Positions 1 to 8,070 are shown, counted from the first letter of the stretch. The stretch is DNA of 19,323 bases from Acidobacteriaceae bacterium (GCA_009781125.1 WQYS01000011.1:1-19323), one strand, 5' to 3'. The notes: a model not told the origin generated them from the letters alone. Numbers and translations are program-made.

Positions 1-1651
1 AGTGCGCACCCACCTCGTAGAGGCCGATCTTCATGCCGTTGATGTAGCGGCGATAGATGTCCGCGCCGGTCTCAGCCTCTGGCTCGTTGCTGTGGGCCTC
101 GGCGAGCATCTGGAGGAACTGCTCTTCCAGCGCGGCTCCGGCTGCGCCGAAGAGCTTGGCCGCAAGCTGCAAGACCCGTCCCGCATAGACGATGACCTGC
201 ACGCTCTCGATGCCGGCGATGTCGTCGAAGAACCATCCGCAGGAGGTGTACATCAACTGCGTGTGCCGTTCCAGCTCCATCAGCTCCAGCGCCGTGACGC
301 GCTCCTCCGCCGAGAGCATATGCGTGGCGTGGGCCGCAAAGAAGCGGTCAATCGAGGCTGTGGTACGGTCGAGAATCACTTGTATGTAGCCATCGCGAGC
401 GGCCCATAGATTCTTGAAGAGCCGCTTCGACGCCTTCTCAGCGAGCGGAGCGATGGCGTCACGCAGCTCGTCGAGCGCCCGGCGCAGCGGCGCGCGCCAC
501 TTCTGGTTCCAGCCCGCGCGCTGGTTGCTGCATCCGCAGTCGGAGCGCCAGCGCTCGACGCCGTGCGTGCACGACCATGATGTGTTCTCGGCCACCTCGG
601 CCTCCCAGCGCGGCGGAAAGCGGTCGAGAAAGTCGGCGTAGTTGGTCAGCGCGGCGGCGTGGTTCTCCTCGATGTAGTGCAGCGCGTAAGAGAGCGCCAT
701 CTCGCCGTAGCGATGATGATGGCCGTAGCTTTCACCGTCGGTGGCGATGTGGGAGAGCTCGGCTCCCTGATGCGCATCGTCGTTGCTGAAGACCGAGGTC
801 AGGCGATTGGCGAAGTTCACGCCCGAGTTGAGAACGCCCTCAAAGGCCACGGCGTTCGAGTTGGGCCCGTCGTAGAAGAAGACGGCGATAGAGCGGCCCT
901 CGTCAAGCTCGACGCGATAGGCGTGGCGCGGATCGACATGGCCCTCCCCGGTATCGATCCAGGGATTGGGCTGATCGTGCGCATCTGCTCCCGTCGCGGG
1001 AATTCTGCGCACGCGAGCACACTGGTGCGGAGCCAGCAGGGTGAACCGTATGCCCTCCTGCGCCAGCAGGTCGAGTACCTTGCGGTTGACGGCGGTCTCG
1101 GCGATCCACATGCCCTCGGGTTTGCGTCCGTAGCGGTACTCGAAGTCGGCGATGCCCCAGCGGATCTGCGTCAGCGCGTCGCGCTCGCTCGCGAGCGGCA
1201 TGATGATGTGGTTGTAGACCTGCGCCATGGCCGAGCCGTGCCCGTTGTAGCGGGCGGCGGAGAAGCGGTCGGCGTCGAGCACCATGCGATAGGTGCGCGG
1301 AGCGTTATCGTTGAGCCAGCTGAGCAGCGTAGGACCGAAGTTGTAGCTCATCCGCGCATAGTTGTTCATGATGCGGATGATCTCGTTGTTCTTGTCGGTG
1401 ATGCGCGAGGCCCCGTTGGGAGCGTAGCATTCGGAGGTAATGCGGTCGTTCCAGTCGTGGTAGGGCGCGGCGGAGTCCTGAATCTCGACCGTCTCCAGCC
1501 AGGGGTTTTCGCGCGGAGGCTGGTAAAAATGCCCATGAACGCAGACCAGCCGTTGCAGTCCGCGCTCGAAGCCATTGTGCGCGCCTGGTTTCGTAACGTG
1601 GGTTGTTGAGGCCGCAGCCTCCGGGGAGTTATGGGTTCTTGTCTCAGCCAT
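1..1651 (-). CDS. Glycoside hydrolase family 57 / DUF3536 protein, N-terminal 550 residues (runs off left edge)
   Basis: The minus-strand frame from the ATG at 1651 stays open to the window edge, giving 550 residues. The family acts on alpha-glucans (amylase, branching or 4-alpha-glucanotransferase type); substrate here is unknown. Seen: after a ~30-residue polar lead comes VHGHFYQPPRE (His39, His41, Gln44, Pro45), the family's HxxQP-type first motif. GMWIAETAV places Glu185 where GH57 has its nucleophile, and ATDGESYGHH places Asp305 where GH57 has its acid/base. The region after about residue 340 fits the helical DUF3536 part. No signal peptide is visible, so it is probably cytoplasmic. The stop codon and C-terminus lie outside the window; relatives are commonly around 800 residues. 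The start is not backed by a strong ribosome site. The plus-strand open frames here are codon-aligned shadows. Confidence 0.88.
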   Translation of the reverse strand, partial: MAETRTHNSPEAAASTTHVTKPGAHNGFERGLQRLVCVHGHFYQPPRENPWLETVEIQDSAAPYHDWNDRITSECYAPNGASRITDKNNEIIRIMNNYARMSYNFGPTLLSWLNDNAPRTYRMVLDADRFSAARYNGHGSAMAQVYNHIIMPLASERDALTQIRWGIADFEYRYGRKPEGMWIAETAVNRKVLDLLAQEGIRFTLLAPHQCARVRRIPATGADAHDQPNPWIDTGEGHVDPRHAYRVELDEGRSIAVFFYDGPNSNAVAFEGVLNSGVNFANRLTSVFSNDDAHQGAELSHIATDGESYGHHHRYGEMALSYALHYIEENHAAALTNYADFLDRFPPRWEAEVAENTSWSCTHGVERWRSDCGCSNQRAGWNQKWRAPLRRALDELRDAIAPLAEKASKRLFKNLWAARDGYIQVILDRTTASIDRFFAAHATHMLSAEERVTALELMELERHTQLMYTSCGWFFDDIAGIESVQVIVYAGRVLQLAAKLFGAAGAALEEQFLQMLAEAHSNEPEAETGADIYRRYINGMKIGLYEVGAH

Positions 1652-1855
1652 GTTCTCGTGTGAGGATAAAACGTCCACCCGTCCTAATCAATATGCCGTG
1701 GCAGTGATTCCTAACAGTTTGATTCACAAGCGCGTCATTCGTTTGTCTCTGCAAGGGGACCTCTTCGGGTGTGCAGCGCATTGCAAAATTACCCGCTGGC
1801 CATGTAGCATTCTGACAAGTAAACACTCCCTACAGCCCACCCAAAGGAAGCATTC

Positions 1856-2782
1856 ATGCTGGAAACGCCCGTCTATCCCGAAGTCATGCCAAACATCACG
1901 CAGAGTTATGGTTTTCCAGTTCGCGAGGACATTCTCACGACCAACCACAAGGGAAAGCCGGTCACCTTCTTCAAGACCTCGCAGAATGTGCTCACTGCCG
2001 TGGCTCCCATTCTGCGGCGCGTGCTGGAGCAGGATGAGGTCGTCTACTATGCGACCAGCGCTCAGGATCCTCTGCCTCTGATACTGGCGGATGCCTATAC
2101 GCGCATATCCTTCATCGTGACCCTTGTTTTCACGGACCGCCGCCTGCTTGTCTTCAACATGACAAACGGCAAGGCCAACGCCGGGTGGCGCGGAAATATC
2201 CAAAGCCTGCGCTGGACAGAGGTCACGGAATTCAAGGGAGCAGGATTCGCCTTCGGTGGCAACGCGCGATTTAATCTCCAGGGCGGCGCCAAGCCCCTGT
2301 GTTTTACCACACGGGCAATACCCAAGCTGAAGACCTTTCTTCCGGCGCTGATCGAGCGCGCCCGCTCGCAAGGTGTTCGCAACGAAGGCTGCCTTTCGCT
2401 CTGCGCGCGCTGCTTGAAGCCGCTTGCTGCCGGGGTGTATACCTGCGCGAATTGCGGACTCGTATATAAAGATGAGTCCTCGCTGACAAAAAAACTGCTT
2501 CTGCCCGGCGGCCCTTATTTTTACGCCGGTATGACAACGGTAGGAGTCGTTACGGCTATCTCTCAGGTCATCGTCCTGCTTCTTCTGCTTGCACTCGTAC
2601 TTCTAGGCGGCGAGGCAGATACGCTTGTGACTATATTCATCCTTGCCGCGGCTGCGATCTATGCCCAGGTGCTGGCCTGGTTCACGGCGCGCAAGATGAT
2701 CCGCAAACACCTGCCCGCCGATATGAAGCAGATCAATATGGAGAGCACAGGCATCAGCAGCGCGCCCATCACGCCCCGATAA
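1856..2782 (+). CDS. Membrane protein with PH-like N-domain and zinc ribbon, function unknown
   Basis: A 308-residue protein I cannot name. Residues about 45-170 resemble a bacterial PH-like fold: a beta-rich stretch with FTDRRLLVF, of the type found in membrane-linked proteins that report cell state. A four-cysteine zinc ribbon follows (Cys183, Cys186, Cys197, Cys200; CARC then CANC). Two hydrophobic helices are at about 226-251 and 256-276, then a short polar tail. The ribbon probably faces the cytoplasm. The start is supported by AAGGA a few bases before ATG. It is divergent from the GH57 gene; the 204-bp gap between them holds only a weak promoter-like pair (TTGCAA 1781-1786, TAGCAT 1805-1810, 18-bp spacer). 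A strong hairpin follows the stop. The domain assignment is by pattern only. Confidence 0.8.
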   Translation: MLETPVYPEVMPNITQSYGFPVREDILTTNHKGKPVTFFKTSQNVLTAVAPILRRVLEQDEVVYYATSAQDPLPLILADAYTRISFIVTLVFTDRRLLVFNMTNGKANAGWRGNIQSLRWTEVTEFKGAGFAFGGNARFNLQGGAKPLCFTTRAIPKLKTFLPALIERARSQGVRNEGCLSLCARCLKPLAAGVYTCANCGLVYKDESSLTKKLLLPGGPYFYAGMTTVGVVTAISQVIVLLLLLALVLLGGEADTLVTIFILAAAAIYAQVLAWFTARKMIRKHLPADMKQINMESTGISSAPITPR

Positions 2783-2821
2783 GTCGGAGACAACAAGCAA
2801 TCCATATTCTTTGAGTAAGTC

Positions 2822-2859
2822 GAACCCACATCCGGCAGCAACGGGCCGGATGTGGGTTC
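2822..2859 (+). terminator. Hairpin terminator after the PH/zinc-ribbon gene
   Basis: There is a perfect 14-bp stem (GAACCCACATCCGG, 2822-2835, pairing with 2846-2859) with a 10-base loop. It starts 39 bases after the stop at 2782 and is followed by TCTGTCTGTT, a moderately U-rich tail. The stem sequence is almost the same as that of the hairpin at 3680-3719. Confidence 0.7.
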
Positions 2860-2935
2860 TCTGTCTGTTACAAATCCGGGAACAATTCATAACTATGCGG
2901 TGTCTTAAATCCCATAAGCAGAAAGGGGGCCGCAC

Positions 2936-3658
2936 ATGTTCGAAGGTTCCTTGATGGAGTCCACCGGCACAATCAAGACTGAGTCCAGATACTGGATAGC
3001 GCTTACCTTTACTCTCAACGTTGCCATCGTGGCAATTATGATTCTGATTCCGATGCTGTATCCGGAGGCGCTATCGAAGATAGCTTTGACTCAGATATTT
3101 TCCGCGCCCGCGCCGCCGCCAACGCACGCGCCATCGCAGCCATCGCAACCGGCAGCCAGACAGCAGACGATTGCCGAGGACAGCGGCCTGCACGTGCCCG
3201 CGGTCATTTCCCAGACGATCGATATGTCCACAGGCCCCGAGCCGCAGCCGTACTCCGGACCCGGGATCGCAGGCGGGCCTTACATAGGTCCAGGCACTGG
3301 AGATACTGGCGTGATCGCGTCCTTGGGCACGGGGCCCCAACCTATAGTCAGGGTGGAGGCTCCTAAAGGCCCGGTTCATGTATCGGGCGGCGTAATCGCG
3401 GGAATGGCGATCTCGCAGCCGAAGCCAGCCTATCCTGCCATTGCCAAGGCAGCAGGCATACACGGATCGGTCGTATTGCACGCAGTGATCTCGAAGACCG
3501 GCACGATCATCCACCTGGAGCCGGTGAGCGGCCCGCAGATGCTGATACCCGCAGCCGTAGACGCGGTGAGCCAGTGGCGGTACAGGCCCTACCTGCTCAA
3601 CGGCCAGCCCACCGAGGTGGAGACGGCCATCACCGTCAACTTCATCCTGGGCAGCTAA
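2936..3658 (+). CDS. TonB-family energy-transducer-like protein
   Basis: A 240-residue protein with the classical TonB order. It has a short cytoplasmic N-terminus, one membrane helix (about residues 21-42), a proline-rich periplasmic linker (APAPPP, then Pro/Gly/Gln-rich to about 155), and a C-terminal TonB domain (about 165-238) with YPAIAKAAGIHGSVVL and SQWRYRPYLLNG. TonB proteins couple the inner-membrane proton gradient to outer-membrane receptors. Many such orphan TonB_C proteins in Acidobacteriota have no proven partner, and no exbB, exbD or receptor gene is present here. The ATG at 2936 follows AAGGGGG at six bases; the in-frame ATG at 2954 is a weaker alternative. Hairpins precede and follow the gene, so it is probably a single-gene transcript. 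Confidence 0.85.
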   Translation: MFEGSLMESTGTIKTESRYWIALTFTLNVAIVAIMILIPMLYPEALSKIALTQIFSAPAPPPTHAPSQPSQPAARQQTIAEDSGLHVPAVISQTIDMSTGPEPQPYSGPGIAGGPYIGPGTGDTGVIASLGTGPQPIVRVEAPKGPVHVSGGVIAGMAISQPKPAYPAIAKAAGIHGSVVLHAVISKTGTIIHLEPVSGPQMLIPAAVDAVSQWRYRPYLLNGQPTEVETAITVNFILGS

Positions 3659-3679
3659 GAACCCTTCGTAGAACGCAGC

Positions 3680-3719
3680 AAGAACCCGCATCCGGCAATC
3701 AAGCCAGATGCGGGTTCTT
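3680..3719. terminator. Hairpin terminator between the convergent TonB-like gene and dnaN
   Basis: A stem of 13 bp (3680-3692 with 3707-3719) continues after one C/A mismatch with three more pairs around a 6-base loop. It lies 22 bases after the TonB-like stop and 36 bases beyond the dnaN stop, so it may end transcripts from both sides. On the plus strand it is followed by TACTTCTT. Confidence 0.65.
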
Positions 3720-3754
3720 ACTTCTTGGAGCAGTGTTCACAAGGATGGAGAAAA

Positions 3755-4939
3755 TCAGATGCGCATAGGCATCAGGATGTAGCGGTACTTCACGTCCTCG
3801 TTGCCGTCCTCGGGGCGCATCTGGCCGGCGCTCTGCGAGTCCTTGAACTCCAGACGCACCTCGCCGGTCGCGCCCGTCGCCTTCAGGAAGTCGATCAGGT
3901 ACTGGCTGTTGAACCCTACCGCCAGAGCCTCGTAGTTGTACGGAGTCTCAATGGTCTCCTCTGACTCGCCTGCCTCCGACGACGAGCTGGACAGCTTCAG
4001 CTCGTTTTGCTCCAGCCGCAGCTTGATGGCACCCGAGCGCTCGTCGGCAAACTGCGCCACGCGCTGGATCGCTCCCATCAGATCCTCCGAGCGCACGATG
4101 ACGAACTTGTTGTTGTCGCGCGGCAGCACGGCCTCGTAGTTGGGGAACTGCCCGGTCAGCTTGCGGCTCGTGAGCACGCGGCCTCCGATGCGGAAGTACA
4201 GGGTCTGCTCGTCGTCGGCAAAATCCAGCTTCTCGTCCTCGGTGTTGTTGAGCAGACTGACCAGCTCGCTCAGAGCTTTGCGTGGGATCAGTATCTTCTT
4301 CTCGCCACTGATGCCCTCGTGCGACTCGCCCGACTTCTCGATGTGCGCCAGACGGTGGCCATCGGTCGCCACCATTGCCATCGACTCGGCCTTCAACACC
4401 AGCAGAGCGCCGTTCAGCGTGTAGCGCGACTCCTCGTTCGAGATCGAAAAGATGGTCTTGGCTATCATATTCCGGAAGGATGCCACCGAGAGCTTCACAG
4501 TTCCAGCAGCCGGAAACTCCGGCACCTGCGGGAAGTTGGCTCGCGCCATGCCCACCATCTTGGTGTTGGAGCGGCCAGCGCGAATCTGCACCCAGTGGTT
4601 GTCCATCAGTTTGATGGAGATCTCGCCATCGGGCAGCAGCTTGATGTAGTCGTAGAGACGGCGCGCAGGAATGGTGCAGGCTCCGGCCTTCTTCACATTG
4701 GCCGCGCAACTGGTGCGCATGCTCTGATCGAGATCGGTGGCCGTGATGGTGAGGCTGCCCTCGCCCTCGGCGGCCTCGAACAGAAAGTTCGAGAGAATCG
4801 GGATCGTCGTCTTGCGCTCTACCACCGACTGCGCCGCGGTAAGCTCGCGCAGAAGTTCTGCCTTGGAGATGGTGATCTCCAGATTGCCCGTTGGTGCCTG
4901 TGTTGCATTACTCTCGGACTGCTGGGTTGCGGTGGTCAC
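3755..4939 (-). CDS. dnaN: DNA polymerase III sliding clamp (beta subunit)
   Basis: The 394-residue beta clamp forms a ring around DNA and tethers the replicative polymerase and other partners. The clamp fold begins at LEITISKAELLRELTAAQSVV and includes KTTIPILSNFLFEA, ATDGHRLAHIEK and RKALSELVSLL. It ends in the family's hallmark C-terminus ILMPMRI. The only supported start is GTG at 4939, preceded by GGGGAGAG; no in-frame ATG lies just upstream. This gives a ~19-residue polar lead (rich in Thr, Gln, Ser, Asn) that E. coli DnaN lacks. dnaA is not in the window. The gene is convergent with the TonB-like gene, and upstream lies a 613-bp gene-free AT-rich region. Confidence 0.98.
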   Translation of the reverse strand: MTTATQQSESNATQAPTGNLEITISKAELLRELTAAQSVVERKTTIPILSNFLFEAAEGEGSLTITATDLDQSMRTSCAANVKKAGACTIPARRLYDYIKLLPDGEISIKLMDNHWVQIRAGRSNTKMVGMARANFPQVPEFPAAGTVKLSVASFRNMIAKTIFSISNEESRYTLNGALLVLKAESMAMVATDGHRLAHIEKSGESHEGISGEKKILIPRKALSELVSLLNNTEDEKLDFADDEQTLYFRIGGRVLTSRKLTGQFPNYEAVLPRDNNKFVIVRSEDLMGAIQRVAQFADERSGAIKLRLEQNELKLSSSSSEAGESEETIETPYNYEALAVGFNSQYLIDFLKATGATGEVRLEFKDSQSAGQMRPEDGNEDVKYRYILMPMRI

Positions 4940-5552
4940 GATGTTTCTCTCCCCGGGGGAATTTCAAATGCGCGTCTGGCCAGACTGCACTCCGAACAGC
5001 ACGGCTTCTGCGCCCGCAGAAGCCCGGAGCAGTCCCCGGCCCACACTTAATTAATCAATTTTAGGTGTATCGGCATGGCTTGCGCGAGTGAAATCGCTGT
5101 GGAAAGCGAGGTTGTTATGTGTTTTTCATCTCAGAGGAGATTGCATGCTGGTTTGTGCAGGCAGGGCAAAACGGAGATTTAGGCAAGCGAGAACGAATTC
5201 TAAGAAGAGTAATTAATAAAAGAAAATACTAGTAGCCTTAACCGATGTTGTATGAAAAGTGGATAAATAAACCATCTTCTTTCAGAGCAATAGGATGGGG
5301 AAGACACGGTTTTAGAAAACAGGTTGAGGGTAGATTGCAAGATCAGGATGAGCGGGTGGAAACTCCAGGTTCCGTCCCGGTTTCTCCCACATCTTCACAG
5401 TGCCGAAGACCCAGACTCCGGGAAAACCCTGCCACTAGCGTGGAAGAGTCTTCTAAAACGTACATAACAGGGGAGATTTATTTGACCTTCTTTCCACCAC
5501 ATATCCGTTAGATAGAGGATAAACAGGGGCAAATCAATCTTGTAGCCGGGTC
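4940..5552. other. Gene-free AT-rich region upstream of dnaN; candidate origin of replication
   Basis: There are 613 bp without a convincing gene, clearly richer in A and T than its flanks. AT-only or nearly AT-only runs occur at 5047-5063 and 5210-5230. DnaA-box-like sites in one orientation (compared with TGTGGATAA) are TGTGGAAAG at 5098-5106 (7/9), AGTGGATAA at 5258-5266 (8/9) and AGAGGATAA at 5514-5522 (7/9). The position beside dnaN, with mnmE a few kb away, fits origin neighbourhoods in many bacteria. dnaA, parAB and rnpA are not in view, and the boxes are few. It could instead be only the long dnaN leader and promoter. Confidence 0.3.
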
Positions 5553-6386
5553 CTATCGGCGTTGCATGCAGGTGCGCGTGATGATCTCGCGGAGGCGCTC
5601 GGTCAGAGCATCAGCATCGCGGGTGGTCAGACCGGCGGTCGGGATCGGGTCGCCGAAGATGATCGTCAGCGGAGACGGATTCAGGTGATAGGTGTGCATA
5701 GGCAGCAGCTCGTAGGTTCCGGCAAGAGTAACCGGAACCAGCGGCACCTGGGCTCGGATGGCCATCCATGCCGCGCCCGCAACGAACCGCCTGGTGATTC
5801 CGTCCGCAGCACGTCCACCCTCGGGAAAGATCACCAGCGGCATTCCGTCCTTGAGTGTCTGCACGCCCCGGCTGAGGCCGGCAATAGTGCTGCGCGCACT
5901 GGAGTTATCCACGGGCACCTGGCCGGAGCGGTTCAGATGCCAGCCAATAAACGGAACCTTCCATAAACCCTGCTTGGCCAGGATCCGGAACTGGAACGGA
6001 AGACGCCCAAAGAGCAGAGGCGTGTCGTAAAGACTGAGATGATTGGAGGCGTAAACAGCCGCTTCGTGGAGCCGCAGCTTCTCGGCACCTTCGACGCGCA
6101 CCGGCGAGAGACTGAAGAGCAGCAAAGTCCTGGCCCAGAGACGGGATATAGAGTGCTGCTGGCGGCCAGAGCTGTCCCACAGGCTGCAAACAAGCGAGAT
6201 GCTACCAAAGAAGATCGTGGCCAGCGCAATCAGTGGCGCCAGCACCAGATAGGTGAGCCATTTATAGAAGACGGCCCGGCGTGTTCTGGCTGGAGAGACT
6301 GCGTTTGGCGAGGGAGCCGCGTCTCCGCTAGCCGGTTGGCCGGGTGCGGATGGGCGCGTGTCTGTTAGTTCAGGGTTCGGGGTCAT
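5553..6386 (-). CDS. plsC: 1-acyl-sn-glycerol-3-phosphate acyltransferase family (PlsC-like)
   Basis: A 277-residue inner-membrane enzyme that likely transfers an acyl group to lysophosphatidic acid to make phosphatidic acid for phospholipid synthesis. Seen: a disordered Pro/Ala-rich N-terminus (to about 36), a membrane helix (about 42-67), and the acyltransferase catalytic motif NHLSLYD (NHx4D; His116, Asp121). The phosphate-binding FPEGGR is at 187-192, and VPVTLAGTYELLP is the fourth motif. The start overlaps the folC stop as ATGA (6383-6386), so translation is probably coupled. The pairing of folC with an acyltransferase is chromosomal convenience rather than a shared pathway. Substrate is inferred from family; some relatives acylate lyso-lipids other than LPA. 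Confidence 0.9.
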   Translation of the reverse strand: MTPNPELTDTRPSAPGQPASGDAAPSPNAVSPARTRRAVFYKWLTYLVLAPLIALATIFFGSISLVCSLWDSSGRQQHSISRLWARTLLLFSLSPVRVEGAEKLRLHEAAVYASNHLSLYDTPLLFGRLPFQFRILAKQGLWKVPFIGWHLNRSGQVPVDNSSARSTIAGLSRGVQTLKDGMPLVIFPEGGRAADGITRRFVAGAAWMAIRAQVPLVPVTLAGTYELLPMHTYHLNPSPLTIIFGDPIPTAGLTTRDADALTERLREIITRTCMQRR

Positions 6387-7843
6387 GTCGCTGTCTCCCA
6401 GCCCTGGCTGAGGGCGAGGTTTCTGAGTTCTCCAATTAAGTAGATAGATCCGGTAGCCACGATCACGCCTTCGGCAGCAGTGACGCGACGTGCCTCGGCC
6501 AGCGCCGCGGCCACCGAAGCCATCGCCCGCGCTGGAATCTCCAGGGCGGATGCTGCCGCTGTCAACTCGTCGAGCGTGGCGGCGCGGGCGTTATGGATCG
6601 GCGCGAACAAGACGTGATCACGCGGTCTTTCGGCGGTAGCGTCGAAGAGCGGAAGCAGGATGCGGGCCATCTCGCGCAGATCTTTATCGCGCAGGCAGGA
6701 GAAGATCAAAGTGCGCGGCTGCGACTCGGGCAGTTGCGCGACGGCGGCACGCAGCGTCCAGGCCCCGGCAGGGTTGTGGGCCACGTCGAGCAGCAGGCCC
6801 GGTCCGCCGGGCAGACGCAAAAGCTCCAGACGGCCCGGCCAGATGGTATTGCGGATGCCCTCTTCGATCTGCTGGCTCGATATGTTGTAACCCATATGGT
6901 TACTTTTCTCTGTATTGTAACTTTCAATGTTACTTAATAAGTCCGCAGCCGCTACTGCCAAAGCGATATTCCGCTGCTGATGCTGGCCCCGCAGCGGCGA
7001 ATCGACCGCGATTGGCTGACCCTCTACAAGGACTGTATAACGGTTGCGCGGAAGTGCCGGCATGTTCGTATCCCACTCATGCGCGATAGTGCCGCGCTTG
7101 AATGGGGCGCCCAAATTATTTTGAGAGGAGATCGAAGACGGTACCCACTGCGCAGCGCTGATGGCTTGCACGTTGAGTTCGCTGGCTGCTTCGCCGATGA
7201 CTCGGTTTGCCTCCGGATGCTGCGGCAGGGTGACGAGGATTCCACCAGGACGCAGGATTCCAGCCTTCTCGTGGGCGATCTCGGCGATGGTGTTACCGAG
7301 GTAGTTCTGGTGGTCGAGCGAGATGTCGGTGATGATCGAGAGCAGCGGCTCGACGATGTTAGTGGCATCGAGCCGTCCGCCCATGCCAACTTCGAGGACG
7401 GCAATCTCCACGGCGCGTTCCTTGAAGGCGAGGAAGGCCATCGCGGTCAGGGTCTCGAAGAAGCTGGGCAGGTGCGGCAGCTCGCCCGCCCGGACCAGGC
7501 GCTGGGCGGCGGCGTCCACCTGGTCGTAGAGCCGGGCGAAGTCGCCGTCGCTGATAGCCAGGCCGTCGATTTGGATGCGCTCGTTGATGCGCGCCAGATG
7601 CGGCGAGGTGTACAGCGCCGTGCAGTAGCCCGCCGCCCGGCAGATGCTGGCCAGCGTAGCGGCGGTGGAACCCTTGCCGTTGGTTCCGGCGATCAGCACG
7701 GAGGAGAAGCCGTTCTGCGGATCGCCAAGCGCGCGGGCGAGCGAGCGCATATGCTCCAGCCTGAACTTGCGGCGCGGAGCCATCGGCGATGCCAGTTCGT
7801 GGCCGAGAGCGTAGAGGTGCTCGACCGCAGAAGCATAGGACAT
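6383..7843 (-). CDS. folC: Bifunctional folylpolyglutamate synthase / dihydrofolate synthase
   Basis: A 486-residue Mur-ligase-type ATPase. It adds glutamate to dihydropteroate to form dihydrofolate and extends polyglutamate tails on folates. The P-loop GTNGKGST (residues 53-60) is followed by ALYTSPHLARINERIQIDG, the family's SPHL motif. EVGMGGRLDATN and the later HEKAGIL motif bind ATP/Mg and the substrate, and DVAHNPAGA opens the C-terminal ligase domain. Start ATG at 7843; the ribosome site is weak. Oddity: residues about 301-322, just before the C-terminal domain, are encoded by a strikingly AT-rich stretch with TTA, AGT and ATA codons and a 30-bp tandem repeat. It reads through in frame and is described separately. 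Confidence 0.95.
   Translation of the reverse strand: MSYASAVEHLYALGHELASPMAPRRKFRLEHMRSLARALGDPQNGFSSVLIAGTNGKGSTAATLASICRAAGYCTALYTSPHLARINERIQIDGLAISDGDFARLYDQVDAAAQRLVRAGELPHLPSFFETLTAMAFLAFKERAVEIAVLEVGMGGRLDATNIVEPLLSIITDISLDHQNYLGNTIAEIAHEKAGILRPGGILVTLPQHPEANRVIGEAASELNVQAISAAQWVPSSISSQNNLGAPFKRGTIAHEWDTNMPALPRNRYTVLVEGQPIAVDSPLRGQHQQRNIALAVAAADLLSNIESYNTEKSNHMGYNISSQQIEEGIRNTIWPGRLELLRLPGGPGLLLDVAHNPAGAWTLRAAVAQLPESQPRTLIFSCLRDKDLREMARILLPLFDATAERPRDHVLFAPIHNARAATLDELTAAASALEIPARAMASVAAALAEARRVTAAEGVIVATGSIYLIGELRNLALSQGWETAT
6875..6934 (-). repeat. AT-rich 30-bp tandem repeat / paired dyads inside folC
   Basis: On the minus strand, unit 1 (6934-6905) and unit 2 (6904-6875) both follow the pattern AGTAAC-N6-RGTTACAAYAYA for their first ~20 bases. 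They encode SN-IE-SYN and SN-HM-GYN. Each contains GTAAC-N7-GTTAC, a dyad (6887-6903 and 6917-6933), with centres exactly 30 bp apart, close to three helical turns. The segment's base and codon use differ from the rest of folC. Confidence 0.75.
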
Positions 7844-7893
7844 AGATGCCTATTTTAAGCTACGCGGCTTGTTCCTGAATTTGATCGGCCACA

Positions 7894-7939
7894 AAAGCCC
7901 GGATGCCCCATCCTTCGCGCTTTTTGCGATGGGTGGGAA
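7894..7939 (+). repeat. REP-like palindromic repeat, left copy
   Basis: A 46-bp unit starting AAAGCCCGGATGCCCCATCC and ending in GATGGGTGGGAA, with an internal stem (TCGC...GCGA flanked by CCCATC...GATGGG). It lies in the folC-mnmE divergent gap. A second, inverted copy is at 8000-8049. Confidence 0.75.
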
Positions 7940-7999
7940 AGTAAACGGCTCAACTCACCAGTTTTGAGATAGAAAACATGGTTGATCGAGCGTCATACA

Positions 8000-8049
8000 T
8001 TCCCACCCTTGCGCGATAAAACTGCGCAAGGATGGGGCACTCGGGCTTT
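8000..8049 (-). repeat. REP-like palindromic repeat, right (inverted) copy
   Basis: A 50-bp unit whose reverse complement starts AAAGCCCGAGTGCCCCATCC and ends GGGTGGGAA, closely matching the left copy. It contains its own strong dyad (CCTTGCGC / GCGCAAGG) and ends 21 bases before the chosen mnmE start, so it probably lies in the mnmE leader. Confidence 0.75.
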
Positions 8050-8070
8050 GATTCTGCGATACTCGATCCG

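Noticed and set aside
5245..5511. An 88-codon plus-strand frame in the gap upstream of dnaN
   Set aside because: No ribosome site, no recognisable motif, and a base composition unlike neighbouring genes; the stretch is better seen as non-coding.
5905..5913. TTATCCACG, an 8/9 DnaA-box match
   Set aside because: It lies within plsC coding for conserved-looking residues and is isolated; it is not used as evidence for the origin.
8032..8070. Upstream ATG for mnmE at 8032
   Set aside because: It lies inside the REP-like repeat; the added 13 residues are not part of the MnmE family start.
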